64,000 nucleotides of DNA from the NCBI GenBank assembly GCA_900470195.1, contig UEIJ01000020.1, positions 186,001 through 250,000 on the forward strand. Direction: 5' to 3'. The translations under genes and the position numbers were made by a program. The DNA comes from Hyphomicrobiales bacterium. GTDB taxonomy: Bacteria; Pseudomonadota; Alphaproteobacteria; Rhizobiales; Rhizobiaceae. The notes below the pieces were generated by a model. It ran no database searches and was not told the DNA's origin. It saw only the letters and a program-made list of their open reading frames with translations. This document shows positions 8,108-16,499 of this stretch, in pieces. Positions within the stretch are counted from its first letter, which is position 1, and each line of letters opens with the position of its first letter.

Positions 8108-9015
8108 CTCTCGTTGAGTTGCGATTTCGCGACGGTCTTGACCACCCAGTCGGCGAAGACACGCAGGCGGTTGCTCAGATGCCGGTTGGGCGGATAGACC
8201 AGATAGATCGGCGTCGGCTCGATCTGCCATTCCTGCAGGACGGGGCGCAGCGTGCCGCTGGCGATATCGTCCTTCACCATGAACAATGGCGCCTGCACCA
8301 CGCCAAGGCCTGCCCGCGCCGCGGCAAGATAGGTGGTCGATTCGTTCGCCGCCACCACATAGCGCCCGTTGACCTCGATCTCCTCCGTCCCCTTCCTGAA
8401 GCGGAACGGCATCTGCTGGCCGGTCGATGGCCGGAAATAGCCGACCACCGTGCAATTCCGGCCAAGATCGGAGGGGTGGAGCGGCGTGGAGCAGCGGTCG
8501 AGATATTCGGCGGAAGCACAGGCGATGAAATGCATGTCACCGATGCGGCGCGCAATCAATGACTGGTCGGAAAGCTCTCCGACGCGGATGGCGCAATCGA
8601 CATTCTCCGCCACATAATCGACAGGCCGGTCCGACACGCCGAGATCGATCTGGATATCGGGATAGCGCTGGTGAAACTCCATCAGCGCCGGAATGATGAT
8701 GAGATTGGCGACCGCGCCCGCCATTTCAACGCGCAAACGCCCCTTCGGCAAGGTCTGCGCGCTCGACAGGCTGCCGTCGAGTTCGGCAAGGTCGGCGAGT
8801 AAGCGGGCCGCGCGCTCGTAGTATAGCGCGCCGTCCGGCGTCACGAGAACCCGGCGGGTCGTGCGGTTGAGAAGTTTTGTGCCCAGATGCGCTTCCAGCC
8901 CCTGAATGAGATTGCTGATCGTTGCCTTGGGCATATTGAGCGAGGCGGAGGCGCGCGTGAAATTCCCGGTTTCGACAACCCGGAGAAAGGCGCGCATGGC
9001 CGAAAGCTGGTCCAT
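8104..9015 (-). CDS. LysR-family transcriptional regulator
   Basis: 303 residues: an N-terminal winged helix ([20 protein letters not shown], then [20 protein letters not shown]) and a LysR substrate-binding domain with [17 protein letters not shown] and DCAIRVGEL, of the type often annotated as CrgA/DsdC-like LysR. The ATG at 9015 gives the canonical MDQL start; a TTG two codons upstream is possible. It stands alone: the gene to its right (degenerate hydrolase) is divergent over a 213-bp gap and may be its target, which is inference from position only. Confidence 0.9.
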   Translation of the reverse strand: MDQLSAMRAFLRVVETGNFTRASASLNMPKATISNLIQGLEAHLGTKLLNRTTRRVLVTPDGALYYERAARLLADLAELDGSLSSAQTLPKGRLRVEMAGAVANLIIIPALMEFHQRYPDIQIDLGVSDRPVDYVAENVDCAIRVGELSDQSLIARRIGDMHFIACASAEYLDRCSTPLHPSDLGRNCTVVGYFRPSTGQQMPFRFRKGTEEIEVNGRYVVAANESTTYLAAARAGLGVVQAPLFMVKDDIASGTLRPVLQEWQIEPTPIYLVYPPNRHLSNRLRVFADWVVKTVAKSQLNES

Positions 9016-9122
9016 TTTCAATAGCCGTCATTGTTCGAGATTCTGGACAGTGTAACCAATTCTAGGGGACTATTCCAGACGGTGAACAATGATAATATTC
9101 CAACATAGCGGTTTGCCGCTAA

Positions 9123-9168
9123 GCATTTTCGACCCGAAAGCGTGAAACGGTTTTGCGTTCGCAAATGC
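9123..9168. repeat. Rhizobiales-type intergenic palindrome
   Basis: An imperfect palindrome with GCATTT/AAATGC ends and a core containing CCCGAAAGCGTGAAACGGTTTT. This matches the widespread short intergenic repeat of Brucella and its relatives (core like CCGAAAGTGGGAACCGG). Similar copies occur at 10095-10139, 22697-22740 and 34694-34740. Confidence 0.6.
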
Positions 9169-9228
9169 GTGGAAATAGAATGGATAGAGCGGCCTGGACG
9201 ATTCCGTGAAACAGGAACCGCTTTATAC

Positions 9229-10095
9229 ATGAGGCCGAACAGGATGTGCGAGAAGTTTAGTGTAGAGACGTTGCAAGTGCATGGGCAGCTTCATGGTCAA
9301 GCCCGTGGACAGGCAGGCGACTGCACCTGCAAGGCGCGCATCTACCGGGGAACGAAACTGCTTTCCCCGCCGCCGGTGGTGCTGCACCTGCACGGTGGCG
9401 CTTTTTCGGCCAGTTGTCTGGGCGCCTGCGAGCGCGTTGCCGAAACACTTGCCGAGGCAGGTGCGGTGGTCGTCTCGCCGGAATATTCGTCAGCCTGTCT
9501 CAACCCGTTCCCGGCGGCGCTTGAGATAGTCTATTCGATCCTGGCTTCGATGCGCGCGCGCTGCCCGGAATTCGCGCACAAGAAGTCGATGCTGTTCGTC
9601 GCCGGTGAAGAGGCGGGCGGCAATATTGCTGCCGGCGTGGCCCTCATGGCGCGAGATCAGAATCTGACGGATCTCAAAGGTCAGATATTGCTTTCGCCCA
9701 TGCTCGACCCCTGCCTCGCCACGGCGTCTTTCCGCAAATATTGCCCGGAAAGCGCCGTCCAGACGATGTCGGATGGCTGGCAGCATTATCTGGGCGAGTG
9801 TGCGGGTTTTGCCCACCCCTATGCCGCACCCGCCTTGTGTACGCGTCTTGGCGGTCTGGTGCCGACCTTGCTGGTCACCAGCGCCCAGTGCCCGATGCGC
9901 GATGAAACGCAGGCCTATGCCGAGCGTCTTCGTCAGGCGGGCGTGAAGGTCCAATCGCATGTCCTGCCCGGAAAAGCCGGCTGGATACCCGAAAACAAGG
10001 TGGCGGGCACCGACTGGTCGCCACAGGAACACAAACTCATAGACCTGTTTTCCGATTTCTTCCGGCAGGCAGGAGCAAAGCAAATCGCAGCATGA
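9229..10095 (+). CDS. Alpha/beta-hydrolase fold protein with lost catalytic triad
   Basis: About 288 residues of the hormone-sensitive-lipase-like fold. The oxyanion motif HLHGGAF is intact. The nucleophile elbow, normally GDSAGG, reads GEEAGGNIA, so the serine is Glu. The usual acid motif (DPLRDE) reads CPMRDE, with Cys replacing the Asp, and no His stands at the expected C-terminal site (around LPGKAGW). It therefore looks non-catalytic, perhaps a ligand-binding protein. The ATG at 9229 is tentative; 9244 and a GTG at 9142 are alternatives. It precedes the RND efflux genes by 130 bp in the same direction, separated by a palindromic repeat. Confidence 0.75.
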   Translation: MRPNRMCEKFSVETLQVHGQLHGQARGQAGDCTCKARIYRGTKLLSPPPVVLHLHGGAFSASCLGACERVAETLAEAGAVVVSPEYSSACLNPFPAALEIVYSILASMRARCPEFAHKKSMLFVAGEEAGGNIAAGVALMARDQNLTDLKGQILLSPMLDPCLATASFRKYCPESAVQTMSDGWQHYLGECAGFAHPYAAPALCTRLGGLVPTLLVTSAQCPMRDETQAYAERLRQAGVKVQSHVLPGKAGWIPENKVAGTDWSPQEHKLIDLFSDFFRQAGAKQIAA

Positions 10096-10139
10096 AGCAT
10101 GTCTCCCGAAAGTGGGAACCGGTTTTGGGAAACATGCTT
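10095..10139. repeat. Rhizobiales-type intergenic palindrome
   Basis: A near-perfect inverted repeat with ends AAGCATGT and ACATGCTT, and core TCCCGAAAGTGGGAACCGG. It lies between the degenerate hydrolase and the efflux operon. It is the cleanest copy of the repeat family in the window and may also act as a transcriptional attenuator or terminator. Confidence 0.7.
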
Positions 10140-10225
10140 GAAAACAATCAGATTAAAGTCCTCCCAAGCTTTGACCTGATGCCCCATTGAAGCCGGCTTC
10201 CCCTACCGGTTTAGGAGATACAACA

Positions 10226-11416
10226 ATGACATCGATCACAGCCCGCCGGGCCCTATGGGGCGCCGGCCTGAGTATCCTATTGTCTGCAGTTGGCGGCGGC
10301 GCCATCCTCTTCGGCGCGCCTCACCTCAAGGCCGATGCTGCAACCGATATTTCCGCTCCCCCGCCTGCCGTGCCGGTTTCCGTCGCCAAGGCGGAATCGC
10401 GCCGCATTGCGACCTGGGAAGAATTTTCCGGTCGTCTGGAAGCAATCGACCGGGTTGAAATTCGCCCCCGCGTCGGCGGCGCAATCCTGAAAGCCCATTT
10501 CCGCGAAGGCGCTCTGGTGAAACAGGGCGACCTGCTCGTCACCATCGATCCGGAGCCCTATGCGGCGGCGGTGGAAAAGGCGAAGGCGCAGGTTTCCGCC
10601 GAAGAGGCCCGCGTTGCGCTGGCCAAGACGGAACTGGAACGCGGACGCCAGCTCGTCACCACCCGCACCATCGCCCAGAGCGGCCTCGACCAGCGCTCCA
10701 GCGCCTATGACGAGGCGCAGGCAAGCTTGCGCTCGGCAAAGGCAGCGCTTCGTACCGCCGAGCTTGATCTTCAATATACGGAAGTGCGCGCGCCGATTTC
10801 CGGCCGCGTCGGTCGGCTGGAAGTGACCGCTGGCAATCTGGTTGCCGCAAGCTCCGCCTCACCGGTCCTGACCACGCTTGTGTCGGTCGATCCGATCTAT
10901 GCAAGCTTCAGCGCCAATGAGGAAGTCGTCACCAGGGCGCTCGCCAAGCTTGCCGCCTCGCCCGGTGGAAACGCCATCGAGCGCATACCGGTCCAGATCG
11001 GCACCGCTTCCGATGAAGGCACCCCGATTTCCGGGCATATCCAGCTCATCAACAATGAGGTCGATGCCACCACCGGCACGATCCGCGTTCGGGCCGCTAT
11101 CGACAATCCGGACGGCAGGCTCATTCCCGGCCAGTTTGTCCGCATCCGTTTCGGCGAACCGGAACCGGATGAAAAGCTGGTGGTGAGCGACCGGGCCATT
11201 GCTTCCGATCAGGACAAGAAATTCGTCTTCGTGGTCGGGGCCGATAACAAGGTCGAATACCGGCAGGTGGTTCTGGGACGCAATTACGACGGCCTGCGCA
11301 TCATCGAAAGCGGGTTGAAGCCCGGCGAGAATATCGTCGTCAACGGCCTGCAACGCATTCGTCCGGGCGTGGTCGTCGCACCGCAACCCGTCACCGAAAC
11401 ACTCGCCAAAAACTGA
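10226..11416 (+). CDS. RND efflux periplasmic adaptor (AcrA/MexA family)
   Basis: 396 residues with an N-terminal hydrophobic segment (ALWGAGLSILLSAVGGGAIL). The lipoyl/hairpin architecture follows: SGRLEAIDRVEIRPRVGG, a coiled-coil hairpin around residues 95-160 (AQVSAEEARVALAKTELERG), then VRAPISGRVGRLEVTAGNLV. No lipobox Cys is seen, so it is anchored by the N-terminal helix rather than by lipid. The start at 10226 has AGGAGA upstream. It bridges the inner-membrane pump encoded next and a TolC-type outer-membrane channel encoded elsewhere. Brucella carries RND systems called BepDE and BepFG; I cannot assign this pair to one of them from sequence alone. Confidence 0.93.
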   Translation: MTSITARRALWGAGLSILLSAVGGGAILFGAPHLKADAATDISAPPPAVPVSVAKAESRRIATWEEFSGRLEAIDRVEIRPRVGGAILKAHFREGALVKQGDLLVTIDPEPYAAAVEKAKAQVSAEEARVALAKTELERGRQLVTTRTIAQSGLDQRSSAYDEAQASLRSAKAALRTAELDLQYTEVRAPISGRVGRLEVTAGNLVAASSASPVLTTLVSVDPIYASFSANEEVVTRALAKLAASPGGNAIERIPVQIGTASDEGTPISGHIQLINNEVDATTGTIRVRAAIDNPDGRLIPGQFVRIRFGEPEPDEKLVVSDRAIASDQDKKFVFVVGADNKVEYRQVVLGRNYDGLRIIESGLKPGENIVVNGLQRIRPGVVVAPQPVTETLAKN

Positions 11417-11536
11417 CTTGAAACGGCGCGCCTGATGCGCGCCAAACGCAAATTCTCAGCCTCAGCAACCCGCGAAATCTGCCGATTTCGCGGGCCGGGA
11501 GAGTCTTTGCCCATCCGCCTAAAGGGGGATACTGAC

Positions 11537-14500
11537 ATGAACTTTTCTCGCTTTTTCGTCGACCGCCCGGTCTTCGCTGGCGTTCTGTCGGTCCTGATCT
11601 TCGTTGCCGGTCTGATCGGCATGACAGGTCTGCCGATCTCGGAATATCCTGAAGTCGTGCCGCCGCAGATCGTGGTGCGCGCGCAATATCCGGGCGCCAA
11701 CCCTGCCGTCATTTCCGAAACCGTCGCCACGCCACTTGAAGAACAGATCAACGGCGTCGAGGGCATGCTTTACATGCAAAGCCAGGCGACCGCCGATGGC
11801 GTCATGACGCTGACCGTCACCTTCGCGCTCGGCACCGATCCCGATCAGGCCCAGCAGCTGGTGCAGAACCGTATTTCGCAGGCCGAACCGCGCCTGCCGG
11901 AAGAAGTGCGCACGCTTGGCGTCACAACCGCCAAAAGCTCGCCCGACCTGACGCTCGTCGTTCACCTTATTTCGCCCGATGGGCGCTATGACGTGAACTA
12001 TCTGCGCAACTATGCCGTTCTGAACGTCAAGGACCGTATCGCCCGTATCCCCGGTGTCGGACAGGTGCAGATATTCGGTGGTGGCGATTATTCGATGCGC
12101 GTCTGGATCGACCCGCAGAAGGCCGCCGAACGCGGTCTTTCTGCCAGCGACATCGCCAATGCCATCCGCCAGCAGAATGTTCAGGCCGCAGCCGGTGTCA
12201 TCGGCGCATCGCCATCCGTTTCGGGTCTCGACCTGCAACTTTCCGTCAATGCGCAGGGCCGTCTCCAGTCGCCGGAAGAATTCGCCAATATCGTCGTGAA
12301 ATCGGGCAGTGAAGGCGAAATCACCCGGCTGGGCGATGTGGCGCGTGTCGAAATGGGTGCCGCCGACTATTCGCTGCGCTCACTGCTCGACAACAAGCTG
12401 GCGGTCGGCATGGGCGTGTTCCAGTCGCCCGGCTCCAACGCGCTGGACATTTCCGAAAATGTCCATGCCGCCATGGCAGACCTGAAGAAAACCATGCCGG
12501 AAGGCGTGGATTTCGACATCGTTTATGACACGACCGGGTTCGTGAAGGCTTCCATCGAGTCGGTCATTCACACCCTGCTCGAAGCCATCGTGCTGGTGGT
12601 GATCGTCGTCATCCTGTTCCTGCAGACATGGCGCGCCTCCATCATTCCGCTGGTTGCCGTTCCCGTTTCCATCGTCGGCACGTTTGCGGTCATGTATGTG
12701 TTCGGCTTCTCCATCAATGCGCTCAGCCTTTTCGGCCTTGTGCTTGCCATCGGCATCGTGGTCGACGACGCCATCGTGGTGGTGGAAAATGTCGAGCGCA
12801 ACATCGAACAGGGGCTGTCGCCGGTCGAGGCAACCTATCGCGCCATGCAGGAAGTGTCCGGGCCGATCATCGCGATTGCGCTGGTGCTGGTTGCGGTCTT
12901 CGTGCCGCTGGCCTTCATCACCGGCCTGACAGGCCAGTTCTACCGCCAGTTCGCGCTCACCATCGCAATCTCGACGGTGATCTCGGCCTTCAACTCGCTG
13001 ACGCTTTCGCCTGCGCTGGCAGCATTGCTGCTACGCGGTCACGATGCGCCGAAGGATCGGCTGACCCGCGTCATGGACAGACTGTTCGGCTGGTTCTTCC
13101 GTGGCTTCAACCGCTTCTTCGGTGCAAGTTCGAATGCCTATGGTCGCGGCGTGGGCGCAATTCTCTCGCGCAAGTCGCTGGTCATGGGGCTTTATGTCGT
13201 GCTGCTCGGCGTCACCTTCGTCCTGTTCCGTGCGGTGCCCGGCGGCTTCGTTCCGGCACAGGACAAGCAATATCTGATCGGCTTCGCGCAATTGCCGGAT
13301 GCGGCAACGCTCGACCGGTCGGAAGATGTGATCCGCCGGATGAGCGACATTGCCCTCAAACATCCGGGCGTGGCCAATGCCATCGCCTTCCCCGGCCTGT
13401 CGATCAACGGTTTCACCAACTCGTCGAACTCGGGCATCGTTTTCGTGACGCTGAAGCCGTTCGAGGAGCGCAAGACCCCGGAACTTTCGGCCAACGCCAT
13501 CACCATGGAGCTGAACCAGCAGTACGGCGCCATTCAGGATGCCTTCATCGCTATGTTCCCGCCGCCGCCCGTTCAGGGTCTCGGCACGACGGGCGGCTTC
13601 AAGCTCCAGCTTGAGGATCGCAACGGACTTGGCTTCAAGGCGCTTGACGATGCGACCAAGGCGTTTCTCGCCAAGGCCTATCAGACACCCGAACTCGCCG
13701 GTCTCTATTCAAGCTACCAGATCAACGTGCCGCAGCTTTATGCCGATCTGGACCGCGTGAAGGCCCGTCAGCTTGGCGTGGCCGTGACCGACGTGTTTGA
13801 AACCCTGCAAATCTATCTGGGTTCGCTTTATGTCAACGACTTCAATGCCTTCGGACGCACCTACAGTGTGCGCATTCAGGCCGATGCGAATTATCGCAGC
13901 CATGCCGAGGATATCGGGAAGCTGAAAGTGCGTTCGCAATCGGGCGAAATGATCCCGCTGTCGGCACTTCTGAAGGTGGAGCAGACCGTGGGTGCGGAAC
14001 GCGCCATCCGCTATAACGGCTTCCTTTCCGCCGATATCAACGGCAATCCGGCCCCCGGTTTCTCGTCCGGTCAGGCGCAGGCTGCCATTGAAAGGATCGC
14101 ACAGGAAACCTTGCCTCCCGGCATCACCTTCGAGTGGACGGATCTGACCTACCAGCAGATTCTGGCTGGCAGCTCCGGTTTCCTCGTCTTCCCGCTGGCG
14201 CTGCTGCTCGTCTATCTGGTTCTGGCCGCGCAATATGAAAGCCTTGCCCTGCCGCTCTCGATCATCATGATCGTGCCGATGGGGATCATGGCGGCGCTCA
14301 CCGGCGTCTGGCTGACAGGAGGCGACAACAACGTCTTTACCCAGATCGGCCTGATCGTCCTTGTGGGGCTGTCGGCGAAGAACGCGATCCTGATCGTGGA
14401 ATTCGCCCGCGAACTGGAGCTTTCAGGACGAGGCGTCGTGCAGGCGGCGGTCGAGGCAAGCCGGTTGCGTCTGCGCCCGATCCTGATGACCTCCATGGCC

Positions 14501-14722
14501 TTCATCATGGGCGTGGTGCCTCTGGTAACGTCGACGGGCGCCGGTGCGGAAATGCGCTCGGCCATGGGCATCGCGGTCTTTGCAGGCATGATCGGCGTGA
14601 CGGCCTTCGGCATCTTCATGACGCCGGTGTTCTATGTGCTGATCCGCAAGCTTTCCGGCGAACGCCCGCTGAAACATGCAGGCGCGAAGATCGAGGCCCC
14701 GCATCTGGCGCCGGGGGAATAA
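11537..14722 (+). CDS. RND multidrug efflux pump, inner-membrane subunit (AcrB family)
   Basis: 1061 residues, normal for AcrB/MexB-type HAE-1 transporters: N-terminal MNFSRFFVDRPVFAGVLSVL, two large periplasmic loops and 12 membrane segments. The proton-relay acidic pair is present in TM4 (AIGIVVDDAIVVVENVERN), as is the second half-repeat signature (GLSAKNAILIVEFARELE). The ATG at 11537 has a GGGGG-type ribosome-binding site; the frame extends upstream to 11435 but that part is not pump-like. It lies 120 bp behind the adaptor gene. A local TetR repressor, common beside such pairs, is absent, so control must be constitutive or remote. Confidence 0.95.
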   Translation: MNFSRFFVDRPVFAGVLSVLIFVAGLIGMTGLPISEYPEVVPPQIVVRAQYPGANPAVISETVATPLEEQINGVEGMLYMQSQATADGVMTLTVTFALGTDPDQAQQLVQNRISQAEPRLPEEVRTLGVTTAKSSPDLTLVVHLISPDGRYDVNYLRNYAVLNVKDRIARIPGVGQVQIFGGGDYSMRVWIDPQKAAERGLSASDIANAIRQQNVQAAAGVIGASPSVSGLDLQLSVNAQGRLQSPEEFANIVVKSGSEGEITRLGDVARVEMGAADYSLRSLLDNKLAVGMGVFQSPGSNALDISENVHAAMADLKKTMPEGVDFDIVYDTTGFVKASIESVIHTLLEAIVLVVIVVILFLQTWRASIIPLVAVPVSIVGTFAVMYVFGFSINALSLFGLVLAIGIVVDDAIVVVENVERNIEQGLSPVEATYRAMQEVSGPIIAIALVLVAVFVPLAFITGLTGQFYRQFALTIAISTVISAFNSLTLSPALAALLLRGHDAPKDRLTRVMDRLFGWFFRGFNRFFGASSNAYGRGVGAILSRKSLVMGLYVVLLGVTFVLFRAVPGGFVPAQDKQYLIGFAQLPDAATLDRSEDVIRRMSDIALKHPGVANAIAFPGLSINGFTNSSNSGIVFVTLKPFEERKTPELSANAITMELNQQYGAIQDAFIAMFPPPPVQGLGTTGGFKLQLEDRNGLGFKALDDATKAFLAKAYQTPELAGLYSSYQINVPQLYADLDRVKARQLGVAVTDVFETLQIYLGSLYVNDFNAFGRTYSVRIQADANYRSHAEDIGKLKVRSQSGEMIPLSALLKVEQTVGAERAIRYNGFLSADINGNPAPGFSSGQAQAAIERIAQETLPPGITFEWTDLTYQQILAGSSGFLVFPLALLLVYLVLAAQYESLALPLSIIMIVPMGIMAALTGVWLTGGDNNVFTQIGLIVLVGLSAKNAILIVEFARELELSGRGVVQAAVEASRLRLRPILMTSMAFIMGVVPLVTSTGAGAEMRSAMGIAVFAGMIGVTAFGIFMTPVFYVLIRKLSGERPLKHAGAKIEAPHLAPGE

Positions 14723-14798
14723 CCCGGCGTCGTTCTGACGCTTTAAATCCAGTGACTGAATCAAAAAGCAGCTGGCCGAGGCGAAAATGGTGATTTTC

Positions 14799-14847
14799 GA
14801 GTACCGGAGCGCAGCGTACTTAAAGGTACGTGAGCACCGGAACGCAG
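14799..14847. repeat. Hairpin flanked by 16-bp imperfect direct repeats
   Basis: GAGTACCGGAGCGCAG (14799-14814) and GAGCACCGGAACGCAG (14832-14847) differ at two positions and flank an inverted repeat CGTAC-TTAAAG-GTACG (14815-14830). It lies downstream of the RND pump gene. The arrangement suggests a mobile intergenic repeat (Brucella is known for Bru-RS palindromic elements), but I cannot assign the family. Confidence 0.55.
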
Positions 14848-14896
14848 ACAAATTGCCATTTGCAGACCGGCATGGTGACTTTTGGAACAGACAGTG

Positions 14897-14924
14897 AGGG
14901 CCGGAGCAATCCGGCCCTTTCCTT
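14897..14924 (+). terminator. Rho-independent terminator-like hairpin
   Basis: Stem GGGCCGG / CCGGCCC with a six-base loop AGCAAT, followed by TTTCCTT. It probably ends transcription of the efflux operon. Confidence 0.7.
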
Positions 14925-15008
14925 GTGGACTTGCCTGGTGCCGTCGCGATATCGCCCGAATCTCTTTCTTAAGAGGAGGCTTTGTCCGCTGCATCAAGGA
15001 GAAGATCG

Positions 15009-15386
15009 TTGCAGAAGTCCGGTTTGCTTGCCCTCGCCCTCGCTGTCACTGCCCTGACGGCATGTTCTGAAACGACCCCCGGTCCTTCGGCAAGCGCCAC
15101 CCCGGCAAAGCCACCCGTCGATCCCACACCCATCACCGGCAACTGGTGCAGCCCGGACGGCCAGCGATTCGCCATTTCCGGCGAGCGTTTCGACAGCCGC
15201 GACAGCCAGTGCTCGGTCACGCGGATGAACAATTACGAAGGCACCTTTACCGTCTCGATGTCCTGCACAGCCAACGGCCAGCAGTCGAAGGAAAACATCA
15301 CCATTTCACCCGTCGGCCAGACGCTGCATATCTCGTTCCTGTCGATGGGCGGCAAGCGGGCGGTGGTTAGCCGTTGCGCTTCCTGA
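15009..15386 (+). CDS. Small lipoprotein, unknown function
   Basis: 125 residues with a lipoprotein signal MQKSGLLALALAVTALTAC (lipobox LTAC, lipidated Cys at residue 19). A Pro-rich linker is followed by a domain with GNWCSPDGQRFAISGERF, SQCSV and SMSCTANGQ. Three further mature cysteines and a fourth near the C-terminus (SRCAS) may form disulfides. A TTG start at 15009 is chosen because AAGGAG lies 7 bases upstream; an upstream TTG at 14982 lacks such a site. The domain resembles small beta-sandwich proteins that bind or protect envelope components, but no specific family is claimed. Confidence 0.7.
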   Translation: MQKSGLLALALAVTALTACSETTPGPSASATPAKPPVDPTPITGNWCSPDGQRFAISGERFDSRDSQCSVTRMNNYEGTFTVSMSCTANGQQSKENITISPVGQTLHISFLSMGGKRAVVSRCAS

Positions 15387-15418
15387 ACGGGCCGAAATCA
15401 AATCAAGGCAGAACCGTG

Positions 15419-15450
15419 ATCTGGTGCGAAAATCGCGCCAGATGCGTTTT
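15419..15450 (+). terminator. Hairpin downstream of the lipoprotein gene
   Basis: Stem ATCTGGTGCG / CGCGCCAGAT (one G-T pair) with loop AAAAT, followed by GCGTTTT. A plausible terminator with a weak T tract. Confidence 0.5.
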
Positions 15451-15619
15451 CACGGAGCAAACGCTACCGTTTTTCCACCAAAAGATGTGGCGAGCGCCCG
15501 ACAATTTCATGGCAGAAATGTGGCGAATGGCTTTTAGGGGATGATGTGATGCGACAGGAGGGTCCCGCCCTGCTAAACTCGCCGTTGCAATGCCATACCC
15601 AAATTATAGGGAGACAGAC

Positions 15620-15784
15620 ATGAAAGTCGTATTCGTGACTACCGCTGTCCTCGCTCTGTCGGTTGCTCTATCGGTTACTGGCGCGATGGCAGACTGCACC
15701 TATCACAGTGCTCAATCTTCCACGAAGATCGAGAAGCCCCAGACCACTGCCAGCATTCAGACAACGGCGCCCGAACAGAAATAA
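15620..15784 (+). CDS. Small exported peptide-like protein
   Basis: 54 residues with a signal sequence MKVVFVTTAVLALSVALSV ending near GAMA, leaving a mature peptide of about 30 residues rich in Thr, Ser and Gln with a single Cys. GGGAGA precedes the ATG at 15620, and a strong terminator follows at 15838, so it is a self-contained transcription unit. No family recognised; it could be missed by automatic gene callers because of its size. Confidence 0.6.
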   Translation: MKVVFVTTAVLALSVALSVTGAMADCTYHSAQSSTKIEKPQTTASIQTTAPEQK

Positions 15785-15837
15785 CGACAGAAATGACTGC
15801 CGTAAAAAGCTGAAGCTGAACTGCCATATCCTGATTC

Positions 15838-15873
15838 GTGACGACCGTGCCGAAACGCCGGTCGTCACTTTTT
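15838..15873 (+). terminator. Rho-independent terminator
   Basis: Stem GTGACGACCG / CGGTCGTCAC with an 11-base loop and a following TTTTT. It is a strong terminator for the small exported protein gene. Confidence 0.85.
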
Positions 15874-16110
15874 CTGAAATCGAGTACGGGTAAAAAAAAG
15901 CGCGCCCTCCAGATTGAAGGACGCGAAAGAGTTGCAAGCTCGCTCTGTTCGAGGAACCCGAACGGCAGGTTCTAGGCTCGACCAGATGCCTGTCGGCCAT
16001 TCTGTCCTGGAAGCGATCCAGAATGCGGGACCGGTTTTTATTCGTAGCTCGAAACATGTCGCTTCGAGAGTAACCGTTATCGCCGCTTCCGCGCTGTCCG
16101 GACTGGTTTG

Positions 16111-16167
16111 GCTGCTTATCGACCCCGACTCCCCGCGGTCGATAAGCAGCCCCCGCCCAATTTTTTT
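16111..16167 (+). terminator. Strong inverted repeat plus T tract, no obvious gene upstream
   Basis: A 14-bp perfect stem, GCTGCTTATCGACC and its complement, with a 12-base loop (16125-16136). The stem is followed by CCCGCCCAA and seven T residues. This is terminator-like on the plus strand, yet the nearest upstream gene already has its own terminator, so it may end an uncharacterised small RNA. Confidence 0.6.
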
Positions 16168-16234
16168 GTGCCAGCCTCCTAAGCCCCAACAGGCCGACGA
16201 CTATTTAGTGAACGCTCCAGTAGCGAAAAACAAT

Positions 16235-16251
16235 TCCCCTATTTAGGGGGA
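16235..16251. promoter_or_regulatory. Short palindrome upstream of the signalling operon
   Basis: TCCCCTATTTAGGGGGA is an inverted repeat with a 4-base centre, 250 bp before the first gene of the kinase operon. It could be an operator; no binding protein can be named. Confidence 0.35.
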
Positions 16252-16499
16252 TACGAAACAAAGAAGAACGGCCCCTCTTATCCAGAGATAACTTTCAAAA
16301 GCCGGTAGATTTTGAAAGACTGTATGAAACCGTTTGATATTTATTTGGAATTGGACCAGACTTTTTCAGTGTTATGTGCGAATTGACGCTTTTGAAGGGG
16401 AATTTCGTCCGCCGAACTCAAGAGATTCTTGAAATTGCGCGCGTCCTCCCTTTTAAGCTTCGGTGCATTCGCATTTTTTCGTTTCTGGAGATACCTCAC

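Larger units (their letters stand above)
15874..16499. other. Intergenic region without a supported protein gene
   Basis: About 630 bp separate a terminator from the GTG-started molybdopterin-domain-like gene. Open frames on both strands here (plus 15914-16246; minus to 16189) lack ribosome-binding sites and family features. The region contains a strong inverted repeat with a T tract (16111-16167), a short palindrome (16235-16251) and an AT-rich stretch before the signalling operon, which probably holds its promoter. Confidence 0.5.

Noticed and set aside
10226..14722. Naming the efflux pair bepFG or bepDE
   Set aside because: Brucella has both systems and I cannot decide between them from sequence alone; absence of a neighbouring TetR gene is only weak evidence.
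15668..16189. Minus-strand 173-codon frame in the gap after the small exported protein
   Set aside because: It overlaps two strong plus-strand terminator hairpins and the small exported protein gene, and the translation is Arg/Ser-rich without features.
15914..16246. Plus-strand 110-codon frame
   Set aside because: It lacks a ribosome-binding site and reads through the 14-bp hairpin at 16111-16167; no family resemblance.
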